From NCBI GenBank assembly GCA_002118135.1, contig BDIU01000198.1, positions 2,003-52,630 of the forward strand: DNA of 50,628 bases. The letters are read 5' to 3'. Below the pieces are notes generated by a model. It saw only the letters and a list, made by a program, of their open reading frames with translations. It was not told the DNA's origin and made no database searches. Source of the DNA: Trebouxia sp. TZW2008. Its lineage: Eukaryota > Chlorophyta > Trebouxiophyceae > Trebouxiales > Trebouxiaceae. The position numbers and the translations under genes were made by a program. Positions 11,029 through 21,160 of the stretch are shown here, in pieces; the first letter of the stretch is position 1; every line of letters begins with the position of its first letter.

Positions 11029-12994
11029 TTACAGAGCAAGAACATATGGGAAGGTGGAAAGACTTGCAGAGCTTGGATAGCTTACAGCGGGGTTGTTGAC
11101 TGTGCTGGTCAATAACATACGGGCTCTAGTCAACAAGGGCGAGGTGGGCTCGCGTTTGCCAAACAGGTTGAATTTAAAATTCGTGGAAAACAGGTGGTCC
11201 ACTTTGTAGTCCTCTGCAAGTCCTTCACCATGGAATTCAAGATCATCATCAGGCCAAACACCTGGGACTCCATTCACTGTCTGTCCCAACACCCCGTGCA
11301 TGGCTGAAGGGTGCTGGAGAATTTCAAGCTGCAACCAACACAATCACGAGTAATCCTTGCAAACTTGTCCCAACACCCGTGCATGCATGTAAGATACTTT
11401 AGTGGTTGCAGCTGCAACAACGTGATTGATAGCAGCCCTCTCAAATTTGAGCCCAAGATCCAACAAAGCACACTTGGTGCAACCAAGAAATTTGCAGTGC
11501 AGCTGTAATATGCAGTCAAACAAGTCCCAGTACAACATGCACAGCAAGCCATGGACATATCACAAACCAAAGTTGATGCAAAGTGCTTTGCTGGTGGGCT
11601 GTATTTTGATGTCCATTGACTAATTACAGACTGAGGCATAATGCTGATGCAAAGGTGGTCAATCTCAAGCAACACCTTGCACATTGTGGTCAGCATAGAA
11701 ATCTCAGCCCTTAAGCATCATGTCCACATGGTACATATGCAGCAACAGCCAGAGTCTGCAGCTGAACTGGGTCAATACAGCGGGAGATTTCTACAACAAG
11801 TCGGACCTTTGTAAGTTGAGCTGCACACGATGGTTTTTCTGCAAGCAAGAGTGACAAGCAAGAAGATCAGTAAGTTCAACATGCTAGGCTGTTTTTGGAA
11901 ACATAGTGCACCCCACTTGCCTGCTTGGCTTACCTGCAGATCAATGTGTGCCTTGTAAAAGACATTCTCCCAGGAGTAGGGCCCTATCCCAAGGATCTTC
12001 CACAGACATAAGTCTGACTTGAAGATCAAAGCTGTCCCAGGGCCACTGAGCTGAATAGATGCATCGCCAAGCGCAATCTCATGTTTTGCAGTGAGCACGG
12101 CACCATCAGCAATAACATGCAGCCTGCCATCTTCCAAGACCTCAGCCTGGACTTGGTGACTGCGATGCTGCATGCCAATGGATGCAGTAAAAGTGCCATT
12201 GGTGCCCAAGGAGTCAGCCCCAGTGTAAGGAATTCCAGCATCAATGAAGCCTGTGTTCAGGAGATGGTCTGGATGTGTTATCATGTTGAACACCTGATTT
12301 GGGCCCCCCATGAAGTCAAAAGTGCGACCATCGAAGCCCTGCACGCAGAGCTCAGCTCAGCTCACGATAGACTTGTGCCCATTGCTGTTTTTGCAAAGCT
12401 GTTGGCAGATCCGTGTGTTCAACACACGTACAGGCGTCAAAGTGCAGACCAGTCGCCACGGCAGGCAATCAGACGCTTGAGAGCTCTTAGCATGTTAAGA
12501 CGGAACGCCAGTCGTACCTTCAGAAAGGGATCCCCCTGAAGAATACCAGTAGTGGTGCCAGTTTCGCACATGTACGGTCCAGAGGGTTGTGGATAGCACT
12601 TTCCTTCTGAACCGTCCTCGCAAATATGAGGGTAAGTCCCGCAGGTGAAGCTGTTATCGACAGCAACATGACAGATGCAGTTTTGGGAGATGGGACACAA
12701 TTGGTAATCCTGATATCCATAGTCAACACCATCGACTGGGAAGCATACGTCAGGACATATGGGGTGAGGTCCGCACATATCATATACGATCCTGTCATTA
12801 TAGGCCTGATCTGTCGTGTCATCTGCGCTGTCATCTGTCGTAAAACAAGGAGTCCCTTAGTTGCGCCGTGAGCGTCGCTCGCAACGTCTTTTGAAATACT
12901 GTTGTGCGTACGAGGGGCACGGTCACTTACCTGCGAGCACCCCGTGCAGCACAAGACAGCATGTCACAAAGGGACCAAGCGCTCTTGCGGCCAT
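11029..12994 (-). CDS. Secreted root-cap/LEA-like protein, copy 1
   Basis: Four minus-strand exons join in phase with GT-AG introns: 12994-12931, 12834-12518, 12338-11934 and 11328-11029. They give 361 aa. Exon 1 (64 bases) encodes a signal peptide, MAARALGPFVTCCLVLHGVLA. Exon 2 (residues 22-127) is Cys-rich with CGPHPICPDVCFPVDG, PISQNCICHV and GKCYPQPSGPYMCETG. Exon 3 (128-262) starts GFDGRTFDFMGG and contains VFNMITHPDH and SIGMQHRSHQVQAEV; exon 4 (263-361) has AMHGVLGQTVNGVPGVW and FHGEGLAEDY. The order of a vWFD-like FDG..FDF segment followed by HGVLGQT is that of plant root-cap/LEA-type proteins (PF06830-like, characteristic GVLGQTYR). These are secreted; biochemical function is unknown. 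An extracellular or wall role is inferred. The closest relative is the plus-strand copy at 18.6 kb. The frame is intact throughout. Confidence 0.82.
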
Positions 12995-14220
12995 AACAAC
13001 TGTGCTGATGCGCAAGGCGACCTTAGCTGCTTTGTCGAAACATCAACATCAAGGTGTCACCATTCCCCCCCCGGGGACCCCAGACTTTACACCGCAACGG
13101 GGGGACAAAGCCGGCAGCCTCTGCATTTCATTTGAGGTCTGGAACGCTGCCCAAACATATGCAGCAGCACAGCATTGCTGGCGTGATACAGTCCGAAACA
13201 CTTGGTCATCGATCTTGCGTAGTCGTTCTGTTCCTCTGAGCAACAGCGCTAACAATCGTGGACAGCGTTGCGTCAGCTCGACGAGCAGTCTCCAGGTCGC
13301 CGGTAACTGGGAAGTTATTGACTCCGACAACAATGCATGTGCTTGGAGCAGTTCTGACCTTCACTGCAGCTTGACCAACGAGCTGGGGCCCTTGGCAGAG
13401 GCAGTCTGCGCTCAACCTGACGCGAACTGTGAGTGGCCTTCGGAACTTCTCACATCTTTGCGCAAGACGTGGGATTTCAAAGCAGCAGCTGGCACCCCAG
13501 CTGCTGCTTTGTAACCCGTGCTGCCGTAACCAACGTTCAGCCAGTCAACAAAAGTCTTGTAGTAGGAGACAGTGTGGACCGATACTATGGGGTTATTGTG
13601 TGTGCCATGGCTGGGCTTCCTGTGGTTGGATCCGCCCCCCAGACCTATTTTCATGCTTTTTCAATAAAGATGGCTTGCATTACAAACTGCATGACATGCA
13701 TCACGCCCAGCATCATTTATGCAAAAGAAGCAGCCTGCAGCATACATCTTGAAGGACCTTAAGAACACAATGTGCATGGTTTTGCAGATGAACGGGCAGT
13801 GAAGGTGAGTCATACGCAAACTAGTTGAAAAGCTCATGACTGCATACTGTCTTGCTGGATTTATGCACTTTGGTGCGTCAGACCTGAGCATCCTTTCGTC
13901 AGCCTTGTCCGGACATGGCCAGTATCAAAACATTGATTGGGATGGAATACAGGCAAATTTGCCTAAAATGTTGCCAGAGTCATATCTGGCCAACTGGATT
14001 GCAAACATGTCACGGGTTGTTGAGGGTATCCAGGGACACATGCAGATTCATTCTCCATTTCCATCTCCATTTCCAACCTTACACATAGCAAGTCTGCGCA
14101 TGTTTGACATAACAATATGCACATGCTGTAATTAATGCAGCCTGCGGGCCAGCACACATGCCAAGCTTCAGCATTGTCAGTGAGTGGCTTTGGCTGACTC
14201 ATGGACGCATATGGTTTCAG

Positions 14221-14442
14221 GTCGAGGTCAAAAGAGGCACTGCCATAAGTATCAAAAGCCCTGTGCCGCCTGAGTCTGTGCAGCTCAACAACTCCCGACT
14301 TCTGTACGGCGGGCTAAGCTATCAAGCACATTATGCCCAGCTGACGCAAGCTTGTGGGTACATAGCAGACTGCTACAAGCTGTACTTTGTAGACCTGTAT
14401 TCTTGTCTGTCAACAATGAACAACCAAACAACAAACTTTTGA
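14221..14442 (+). CDS. Possible terminal exon of an unrecognised gene
   Basis: A good acceptor (TATGGTTTCAG, ending 14220) opens a 73-codon frame with VEVKRGTAISIKSPVPPES and LLYGGLSYQAHYAQLTQACG before a stop. Composition is protein-like. A frame at 13868-14025 with DWDGIQANLPKMLPESYLA precedes it, but the donor after GTTGAGG leaves phase 1 while this exon starts in phase 0. The two do not join directly; an unseen exon would be needed. Function unknown. Confidence 0.25.
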   Translation, partial: VEVKRGTAISIKSPVPPESVQLNNSRLLYGGLSYQAHYAQLTQACGYIADCYKLYFVDLYSCLSTMNNQTTNF

Positions 14443-16186
14443 GATGGAGTGCATGCCGCATGGTGGGTTGGAATAGACGCTGTCATTACATACCTGAAAA
14501 TCATCAAAGAGCATCGCAGTGGACGGCACAGTAGGCTTTTGGATATCTGATTGTACTGAATAGTGGTCATCTGCCATGCATTGAGTTCACAACGTCGGCT
14601 ATCTTTAGTAGGTTTGCCTAGTATGAAGCGTTCATGCATGTGTGCTCCATACAACAATGCTTTGTGTACCTCTGACTCTGACTTTAGCAAGAAATTGATA
14701 TTGTGTTCTGGACTGCTGAGAAATGTTGCCACACATGTTGACAAAGCAGATTGTCTTTGGAGTTTGCCCTAGGAAGTACCTTGTCAGAACATGATCCCGA
14801 TGCTTTTCAAACATTTCACTGCCAAGTTTTGCCGTCAGACCTGCTGTTATGTGTGTCGCAACATCAAGTCATAGTGTAGTATACAGTAATTGGTAATGAC
14901 AATGGCTCAGGTTTGAATACTGAAATGTATGTAATCAGACAGTGTGCATGGCTTTGCTTCTGTCTATAGCACACCCATGGTAGAAACTTTTGGATCTGCA
15001 AGCAGATGCCCAAAATGCACTGGTGAGCAGTCTTGGAAACAGCCAAGATCAGGTAGTATGTATTGCAGCGGCCATCAGGCAGTCGTGCTGCAATCACATT
15101 GTTGGTTCATGGACGCAGCTTGATGTACTCCGGAACATCGTATTACAATAGGCTGTTGCAGCATGTTCTTATGGCGCGACAATGTTGAGGACCAATGTCA
15201 TGCTGCAGAGCAGCAGATTGGGTTCAAGGCTTGCAACCATTGGAATGCAGCAGGCACCAGACAACATTGCAGTGTCTGTAGATGATGGGACAACGGTGTC
15301 ATCAGAGCAGGTGCTAGCAGAAATCTTAGCGCTAAGGCCTCTGACAGTTTTAGCAGACATTTGATTGACACATTTGCTGATGGTCGGGCAGTGTAGTCAG
15401 CAAAAGTGTGGCAGTAATGTGCTCAGTTGACCATTGAGACACATGCAACATGACAGCAATCAGATGCTTTTCAAGCTGTGCTGACTGTGTACATGTGATC
15501 ACAGTCCACCACAGGATCAGACAAGGCGCTTGCAGACCATGCAAGAAAAGCATTGGTTTTTTGCATGTGACATGTTTCAGAATGCGTAACATCGGTCACT
15601 GCCAGATGGCGCCGCCTACAAGGATCTTACTAGCCCTTCAGTGCATTGGACACATTTTGCATGCCTGACATCAGCGTGGTCAGAGCTGGCCTCAGGGCTT
15701 GACCTTGATAGTCCTTCAGTTGCCGTCTGAGGGCTACATGCATGCTGGCCGGCTGCAGATGATTCCATGACTGGACCTGCATCACCTTGCTGTCACATCA
15801 CAGCTTGGGACCTATTTTGAGCACGATGCACAAACTTGCACATGCAGCTAACCCTGACAGTTGGTGCGGACATGCAGAGCCACTCTATGATGACTGTATA
15901 CGTCCTGGTAAATGTGTCTCGGATTTGGTCCCAAACATGCTGCATTGATGCTGGGGCTCTCAGATAGGCTATATGCTGCAGTCCTTTGCAATCAGCGTCT
16001 GATTCCAGCACTGCCTGACGCACCACTGCTCATGACAATGCTCAACTTGAATCTGCAGTCTTGCAGCTATATGGTCATGCAGCGCCATGCAGATCTTTTA
16101 TCATAACTTTGCACGCAGATGCTGACTGCATAAATCTGCATGGTACTGCACTTCCATAGATATTGCAGAACTAAAACTGCAGATCT

Positions 16187-16492
16187 GTGCATTACCATGA
16201 GGTTGCAACCCTAGGTAGTCCTACAGGGGTCCAACTCTCAGGACGCAAGCCTATTGTAACTGTGTTTGGCATGCTGACTGATCTCGCTGTAACAGCAACA
16301 CCAACTGAATACACAGACTTGTTGGAGGTTGCCAGGCTTCTGCATTACGCTGCTGCAAGTGTCTCAGATGACAACAGCAGTCGAGTCACTGAGAGTGTCA
16401 TCAGCTCACTAGTTGGGCTGACTAGCAGCATGTCAAAAAGTGTCTTGCTGGAGAAACTTTGGAGCAAGCTTGCGGCAGCAAAGGCAGACTGA
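16187..16492 (+). CDS. Possible 3' exon of an unrecognised gene
   Basis: An open frame of about 100 codons that reads like a folded protein: GRKPIVTVFGMLTDLAVT, then an Ala/Val/Ser-rich helical part with LLEVARLLHYAAASVSD, SVISSLVGLTSSMS and LEKLWSKLAAAKAD before the stop. The most likely real start is an acceptor just before GTTGCAACC near 16202. No upstream exon with matching phase was found, and I recognise no family. Confidence 0.3.
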   Translation: MHYHEVATLGSPTGVQLSGRKPIVTVFGMLTDLAVTATPTEYTDLLEVARLLHYAAASVSDDNSSRVTESVISSLVGLTSSMSKSVLLEKLWSKLAAAKAD

Positions 16493-17809
16493 CTAAGTTC
16501 AAGTAAGCTTGAGAAGCTCCTTTGTTCAGCCTTAGGCCAAAAGACTGCAGGATTCATGCCGTATGTTTGCAGACAAAAACAAGACTTGTTTACTAGGATG
16601 TGTGCAATTATTATAGAGTCAAAGAGCAGTTGCAGCCACACCAATGGGAGTTTAGAGGCGGTGTTTCTGGCTGTCCTAAGTTTGGCCCATGTAAAACTGT
16701 TCTGACAGGACTTGCCATCAAAGGCTTGGTCAAAGGAATACAATCCTAGTCTAAACATTCCAACTGCATCAATCATATGTAGTTCAATTGCTCGAGCATG
16801 GATCTGTGCTCTTTGAATCATCAGCTTTGAAACAGAGCATTTCTTTCAACATCAATAGCTCATGCAACTAGACATATGCCGCAGAGGTGGTTGAAGCTGT
16901 TGGGTTTGCACAACCCAATGGCATCAGGCAAGCTGAACAGCAACCTTGTGTTCAGCATTGAGTTTGGCGCTTGTGGAGTCACAGAAAACCCAGTAAGCTT
17001 GCCGTTTATGTGCATTCTATGATCAGACCAGCAGTCAGCTACCTTTACATTTCGCCTTAGGGAAGATCCTTGTCGAAGGATGTCCTCAAAGCTTTTAAGA
17101 AGTTCTGACTTTTGTCATGAGAGCTGCTACTATTTGTGTGCTGCTGTTATTTTTGTTGCAACATCAAGTCATACCGCAACACAGGATACAGCATCTTATT
17201 TTGCTACATCATGCTGGCCGAAGGCTAGAATGTCAGGCTCAAGCTTCAGTGCACCTTGCCTGACCAGATGGCTGCTGTGGGGTCATTCTGCAGATTACCA
17301 TCCAGGTGGCATTGCAAGCTCTGTTTACTCTACTGCATTACACCTGCCGCAAAACCATCTGCAGCCTGCAAATCAACTTGCTAGCAGCGGTTCTACAGCT
17401 CTTTGCAAGTTGTCTATTGCTGCAAAAGTCAACCTGGCGTGTCCAAGACTATAGTGACTGTCCTGTAGAACTTTCTGCAAATTTGCATGCAAAGCTTTGC
17501 AATGGTTTGCATCCTGCCTGCTCAGTACCCAGCCAACTTCAGCCAACTTGAGCCTGGAGTGACTTGTGCCTGTGTTCGTGATTGGTGCACAGAATATCTG
17601 CATGCTACTCAATGCTGTTTTTGGGCTTTGTTGTTTTGAGTGGCCACCTCTGTAACCTCAAGACGCCAGTGTTCATTCATTGCTCGGCACTAGTAGTCTC
17701 CAAATGGCAGCACAGCTTGAGGTTGAGCGACAGCTCATGATAAACAGAGATGCAGCAGCACATCAGCAGTGATTGTAAGGATTATGATTGGCTTGCTGTG
17801 AAACAAAGC

Positions 17810-18075
17810 CCTATAACTAGTTTGATGTCACAGGGAGTCACACAGACAATGTCCATCCATCATTGCATTGATACTAGTGTGACAGCCAAGCTTGCTGTGC
17901 CCATACCCTGCCACAGTGTGACAAGTGAAGGCTGGGTTCCGGAGAACAAATCTCCTGTGAAAACAACATTTCCTAAAACATCTAGCAAAATGCTGCGCAG
18001 CAGCTGCTTTGCTACTCTGTAGTAGTTCACATTGAGCCTATTTATCTTTTCAACTTGATATGACACTTCAGTCAT
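17810..18075 (-). mobile_element. LINE-like 3' fragment, subfamily B (copy L2)
   Basis: The reverse complement aligns by eye with the 3' coding end and 3' UTR of the copy at 42600-43240. Shared words include TTTTAGGAAAT/CTTAGGAAAT, AACCCAGCC, GCACAGCAAGCTTGGCTGTC (identical, 20 bases) and GACATTGTCTGT followed by GTGACTCCCTG. The coding frame is broken by small indels. It is therefore an old, inactive fragment. Confidence 0.7.
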
Positions 18076-18570
18076 GCAAAACTTTGACTTTCAACAGTAA
18101 TGTTTTTTGCTGCACAGCATTACAGCACTTGCATGGACGTCTGCATCTTTTGCATCTTTCATTGAGGCCACAAAACATGTGTGAATGGCATGTCCCTTTT
18201 GTCTGAGCACAAGCTCATTTGCCTTCACCCGAGATCAGGTTTTCACAGATGCACTGTACCAACAAATGATCGGCGCCTGCGACCATTATGGTCACCTCCC
18301 ACTCCTCTGCATCAGCTTGTGAGTCGCTGTGTGGCTCAGGTGCCCTCGTGCCTGATGAGTTGAGTACCAGGCTTGGGGGGTTTGATGCGATTGTTTTGTC
18401 CGACCGGGGGGCCACCGTACACAGACCACGTGAAAGGAATATCACTTTTCGTTCCTGAATTTGGGGGCATGCCTCACACGAGGGTGCATAAGAAGCATTC
18501 CGGACCAGGGCAAAGCTTGTGGCTCTAGCGCAGACAATCAATTGCTTTGCATCAGAAGCCGCCAGCACCA

Positions 18571-20352
18571 ATGGTCGCACGGGTGCATGCCGTTGCTGTG
18601 CTTTGCTGTCTCCTGTTGCAAGGGACGCTCGCAGGTAAGTGAGCGCCGATGTCACCAGCTTGCAGTGCAGAACTGTTAAACGTTTGGTCGAGGCTTGCGT
18701 CGCAAGTCCCGAGTTCTTTGTATTTGCGTGTTGCAGATCCTTGCGGTAATTATGGAGCTGGTTATACATGCTATCAGGGTCTCCCAGGTTCGCTCCATTG
18801 ACCGCTCTACTGAACAACTACACGTGCCTACGATGGTCTCGTACGCGATTTACAGGACACTGCCTGAGTTATGCACGCACAGCTCGACTGGTGTACTGCA
18901 TTCGTTTCGTGCGTGTCTTACAATAAACTTCATGATCTGTATGGACGCACAAGTCGACTGCTGCAGTGCACGTGCAGGGGAACCCGGGTACCAGCTGTGC
19001 CAAAGCACCGACAGTTACATTTGTCCCACGCAGGGGATAGCTGCTGCCCCCTACGGCTGCGGCAGTGTGCAAACCAATTGTCCAAAAGGGGGTGTATCCC
19101 AGCGATATTCGGCAAATGGACCAATCGGCAGCTCAACCGGCGACCCCTTTCTCCAGGTAAGACTTTCAACGTCCCAACTTACAGCAGCTCTGAAGCGTTT
19201 GGATCCACTGCAGATCTTGTCTGAAATGCCTGTTGGATTGTTCTTGCAACTGTTGGATTGTTCTTGCAACACCGTCAGACAATTGTTGGCCAATCTCCTG
19301 TGTTTGTACAGGGCTTTGATGGTCGCAGTTTTGACTTCCTTGGGAAGAAGGATCAGGTGTTCAACATGATTACCCATCCAGACCACCAGCTCAATGCAGC
19401 CTTCATTGATGCTGAATTCCCTTTTTTTGTGAACGGCACTTTCATTGGAGCAGTTGGAATCCTGCATCGCAGCCACCAAATCCAGGCTCATGTACTCAAT
19501 GATGGCCAGCTGGATGTCATTGCTGATGGTGTTGCACTCACTCCAGATCACAGAATGGCCTTGGGTGATGCATTTGTTGAGCTTGATGCCTTTGGCACAT
19601 CTCTCACCTTCAGGTCAGAGTTGTGCTTCTGGAAGATTGCGGCTGTGGCACCTTACACCTGGCAGGACAATTTCTACAAGGCACACATTGACATGCAGGT
19701 AAGCCAAGTTTGCATATAACATACTCAATTGTGCAGATCAATTTTCAAGTTTGCTCTTGTCATTTGCAGCCATGTCATTGTGTGCAACCTACTGTTTAGG
19801 GATGAAAGCTGGTGCAGGGCTTCTGTGCCGCTGTCTTTCATATGCAGGCCTGTAATTGTGTGCATTTGCAATTCGTACTATTCAACATTGCAGGTTGACT
19901 GTTGTCTTGCAGTGTCCAGGAGCCTGCTGCATATTTACATCGAAAGCAGTTTGACGCATGCCACAGCTGCAAATAACACTTGGACCACATGATCATGAAT
20001 ATTGCACTGATGCATGTTGTCAAGTATGGCTCATATTTCTGTCTTGTTTTTGCAGCTTGAGTTGTTGAAGGACCCTACAGCTATGCACGGGGTGTTGGGA
20101 CAGACTGTGAACAGCGCCCGAGGCGTTTGGCCAGAGGGTGACCTTGAGTTTCATGGTGAGGGGCTTGCAGAGGATTACAAACTGAGTGACCTCCTCTCCA
20201 CAGACTTCAAGTTCAATATGTTCGGCAAGAGTGGGCCAACTCCATTCACTTTGACCAAGGCCCGTATGTTGCTGGCAAGTGGAGTTGCCAAGACAGCTGT
20301 AACCTACCCAAGTTTTGCCAGCATCTCTACACACCCACGTGTCAATGTTTGA
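18571..20352 (+). CDS. Secreted root-cap/LEA-like protein, copy 2
   Basis: Exon 1 (18571-18634) is 64 bases, the same length and phase as in copy 1. It encodes the signal peptide MVARVHAVAVLCCLLLQGTL followed by Ala at the donor. Exon 3 (19312-19698) has GFDGRSFDFLGKKDQVFN and AVGILHRSHQIQAHV. Exon 4 (20056-20352) has LKDPTAMHGVLGQTVNSA, FHGEGLAEDY and KARMLLASG, then a stop. The Cys-rich middle is the difficult part: from 18737 the frame reads DPCGNYGAGYTCYQ and then meets a stop, while a second block ending at 19156 reads VDCCSARAGEPGYQLC to SSTGDPFLQ. An extra intron, 18788-18953, would join them in phase and give 333 aa, but its splice sites are weak. A frameshift or assembly error is the alternative. 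Role as for copy 1: secreted, vWFD-like/root-cap architecture, function unknown. Confidence 0.75.
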
Positions 20353-20579
20353 AGGCGTGATGTGTAGGGTGTACCTGCAGATAGTTGTGCTTTTTGCTTA
20401 TATAGACTGTCAAGCATTGGACTTAGCACTGAAGTATTTGCTGTGATATGAAGCTAGTAAAGTTTGCTGACGATCCTTGATTTTGCTGTAGCCTTGGTCC
20501 TCTCATTCTGATCCTTGTCTCCTTCTGTTTGGTACCGAAAAGCTTGAAGATTTGTTGCTGAAAGTACTTGGGAACTGCC

Positions 20580-20595
20580 AAACCCTAAAACCCTA
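20580..20595 (-). repeat. Interstitial telomere-like motif
   Basis: The plus strand reads AAACCCTAAAACCCTAA, about two units of the plant/algal CCCTAAA telomere repeat. It is isolated, so it is not a telomere. Such telo-box motifs also occur in plant promoters and 5' leaders, but no gene is attached here. Confidence 0.7.
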
Positions 20596-21028
20596 AGATT
20601 AGCAAATAGCAGCGGTGCGAACCTTTGGAACATTAGCTCTTGTTGCATTTTCAAGACTTGTAATAGTAGGGGTTGAAGCAATCGTGCTGTGCATTTCTCT
20701 TGTGCATTCTCCTCTGCAAATCTCAATGTGTTGCATAGCAAATTGGTGCAAACAAACTGCAATGTACAAGAAAGTCCAAAAGCATGCAGCAAGGTGTCAT
20801 CAATTTGCTCATGTGTTGCTGTTTGGGTGAATTGCAGACTGAGATGACCACAACAATCGCACATGTAGGCATTCAGCGCAAGGCAATAACGTGCATTTCA
20901 GAAATTGAGGCAATGACCATCATTGCTATCATCATCGCAACTGCCTTGCTGGCAGACGAGCTGTGTCCAAACTGCAATGTAACTTGCTGCAGTACCTATT
21001 GACATGACCAATGATGTTTTGTGTTCAA

Positions 21029-21160
21029 GTTGCTGGTGGCACCCGTGACAGGCTCATGGGGTTGTACAAGCTCACCAAGAGGCCAAGCAAGGAGCCAGTG
21101 GCAATGGCCATAACAGATCTAGCACAAAAGAGTGCCAGGAGTCAGCATCACCTGCAGTGA
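21029..21160 (+). CDS. Possible exon of a YrdC/Sua5-like threonylcarbamoyl-AMP synthase
   Basis: A 43-codon frame ending in a stop reads GTRDRLMGLYKLTKRPSKEP followed by VAMAITDLAQ. It resembles the segment of YrdC/Sua5 proteins in which an aligned helix leads into K.RP..KPLA and a beta strand. Neither the upstream PT.T.YGL block nor the downstream LPGP.T block was found nearby. It may be a relic, a single exon of a gene I cannot assemble, or a coincidence. Confidence 0.25.
   Translation, partial: VAGGTRDRLMGLYKLTKRPSKEPVAMAITDLAQKSARSQHHLQ

Larger units (their letters stand above)
12995..18570. other. Gene-poor region between the divergent root-cap-like genes
   Basis: This 5.6-kb block holds both 5' flanks of the divergent pair. 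It contains several exon-like frames that I could not assemble (13287-13514, 13868-14025, 14221-14442, 15182-15364, 16187-16492, all +). It also holds a LINE fragment at about 17.8-18.1 kb and diverged repeats: a block ending GCAACATCAAGTCATA occurs at about 14840-14873 and again at about 17137-17174. No complete gene is supported. Confidence 0.4.
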
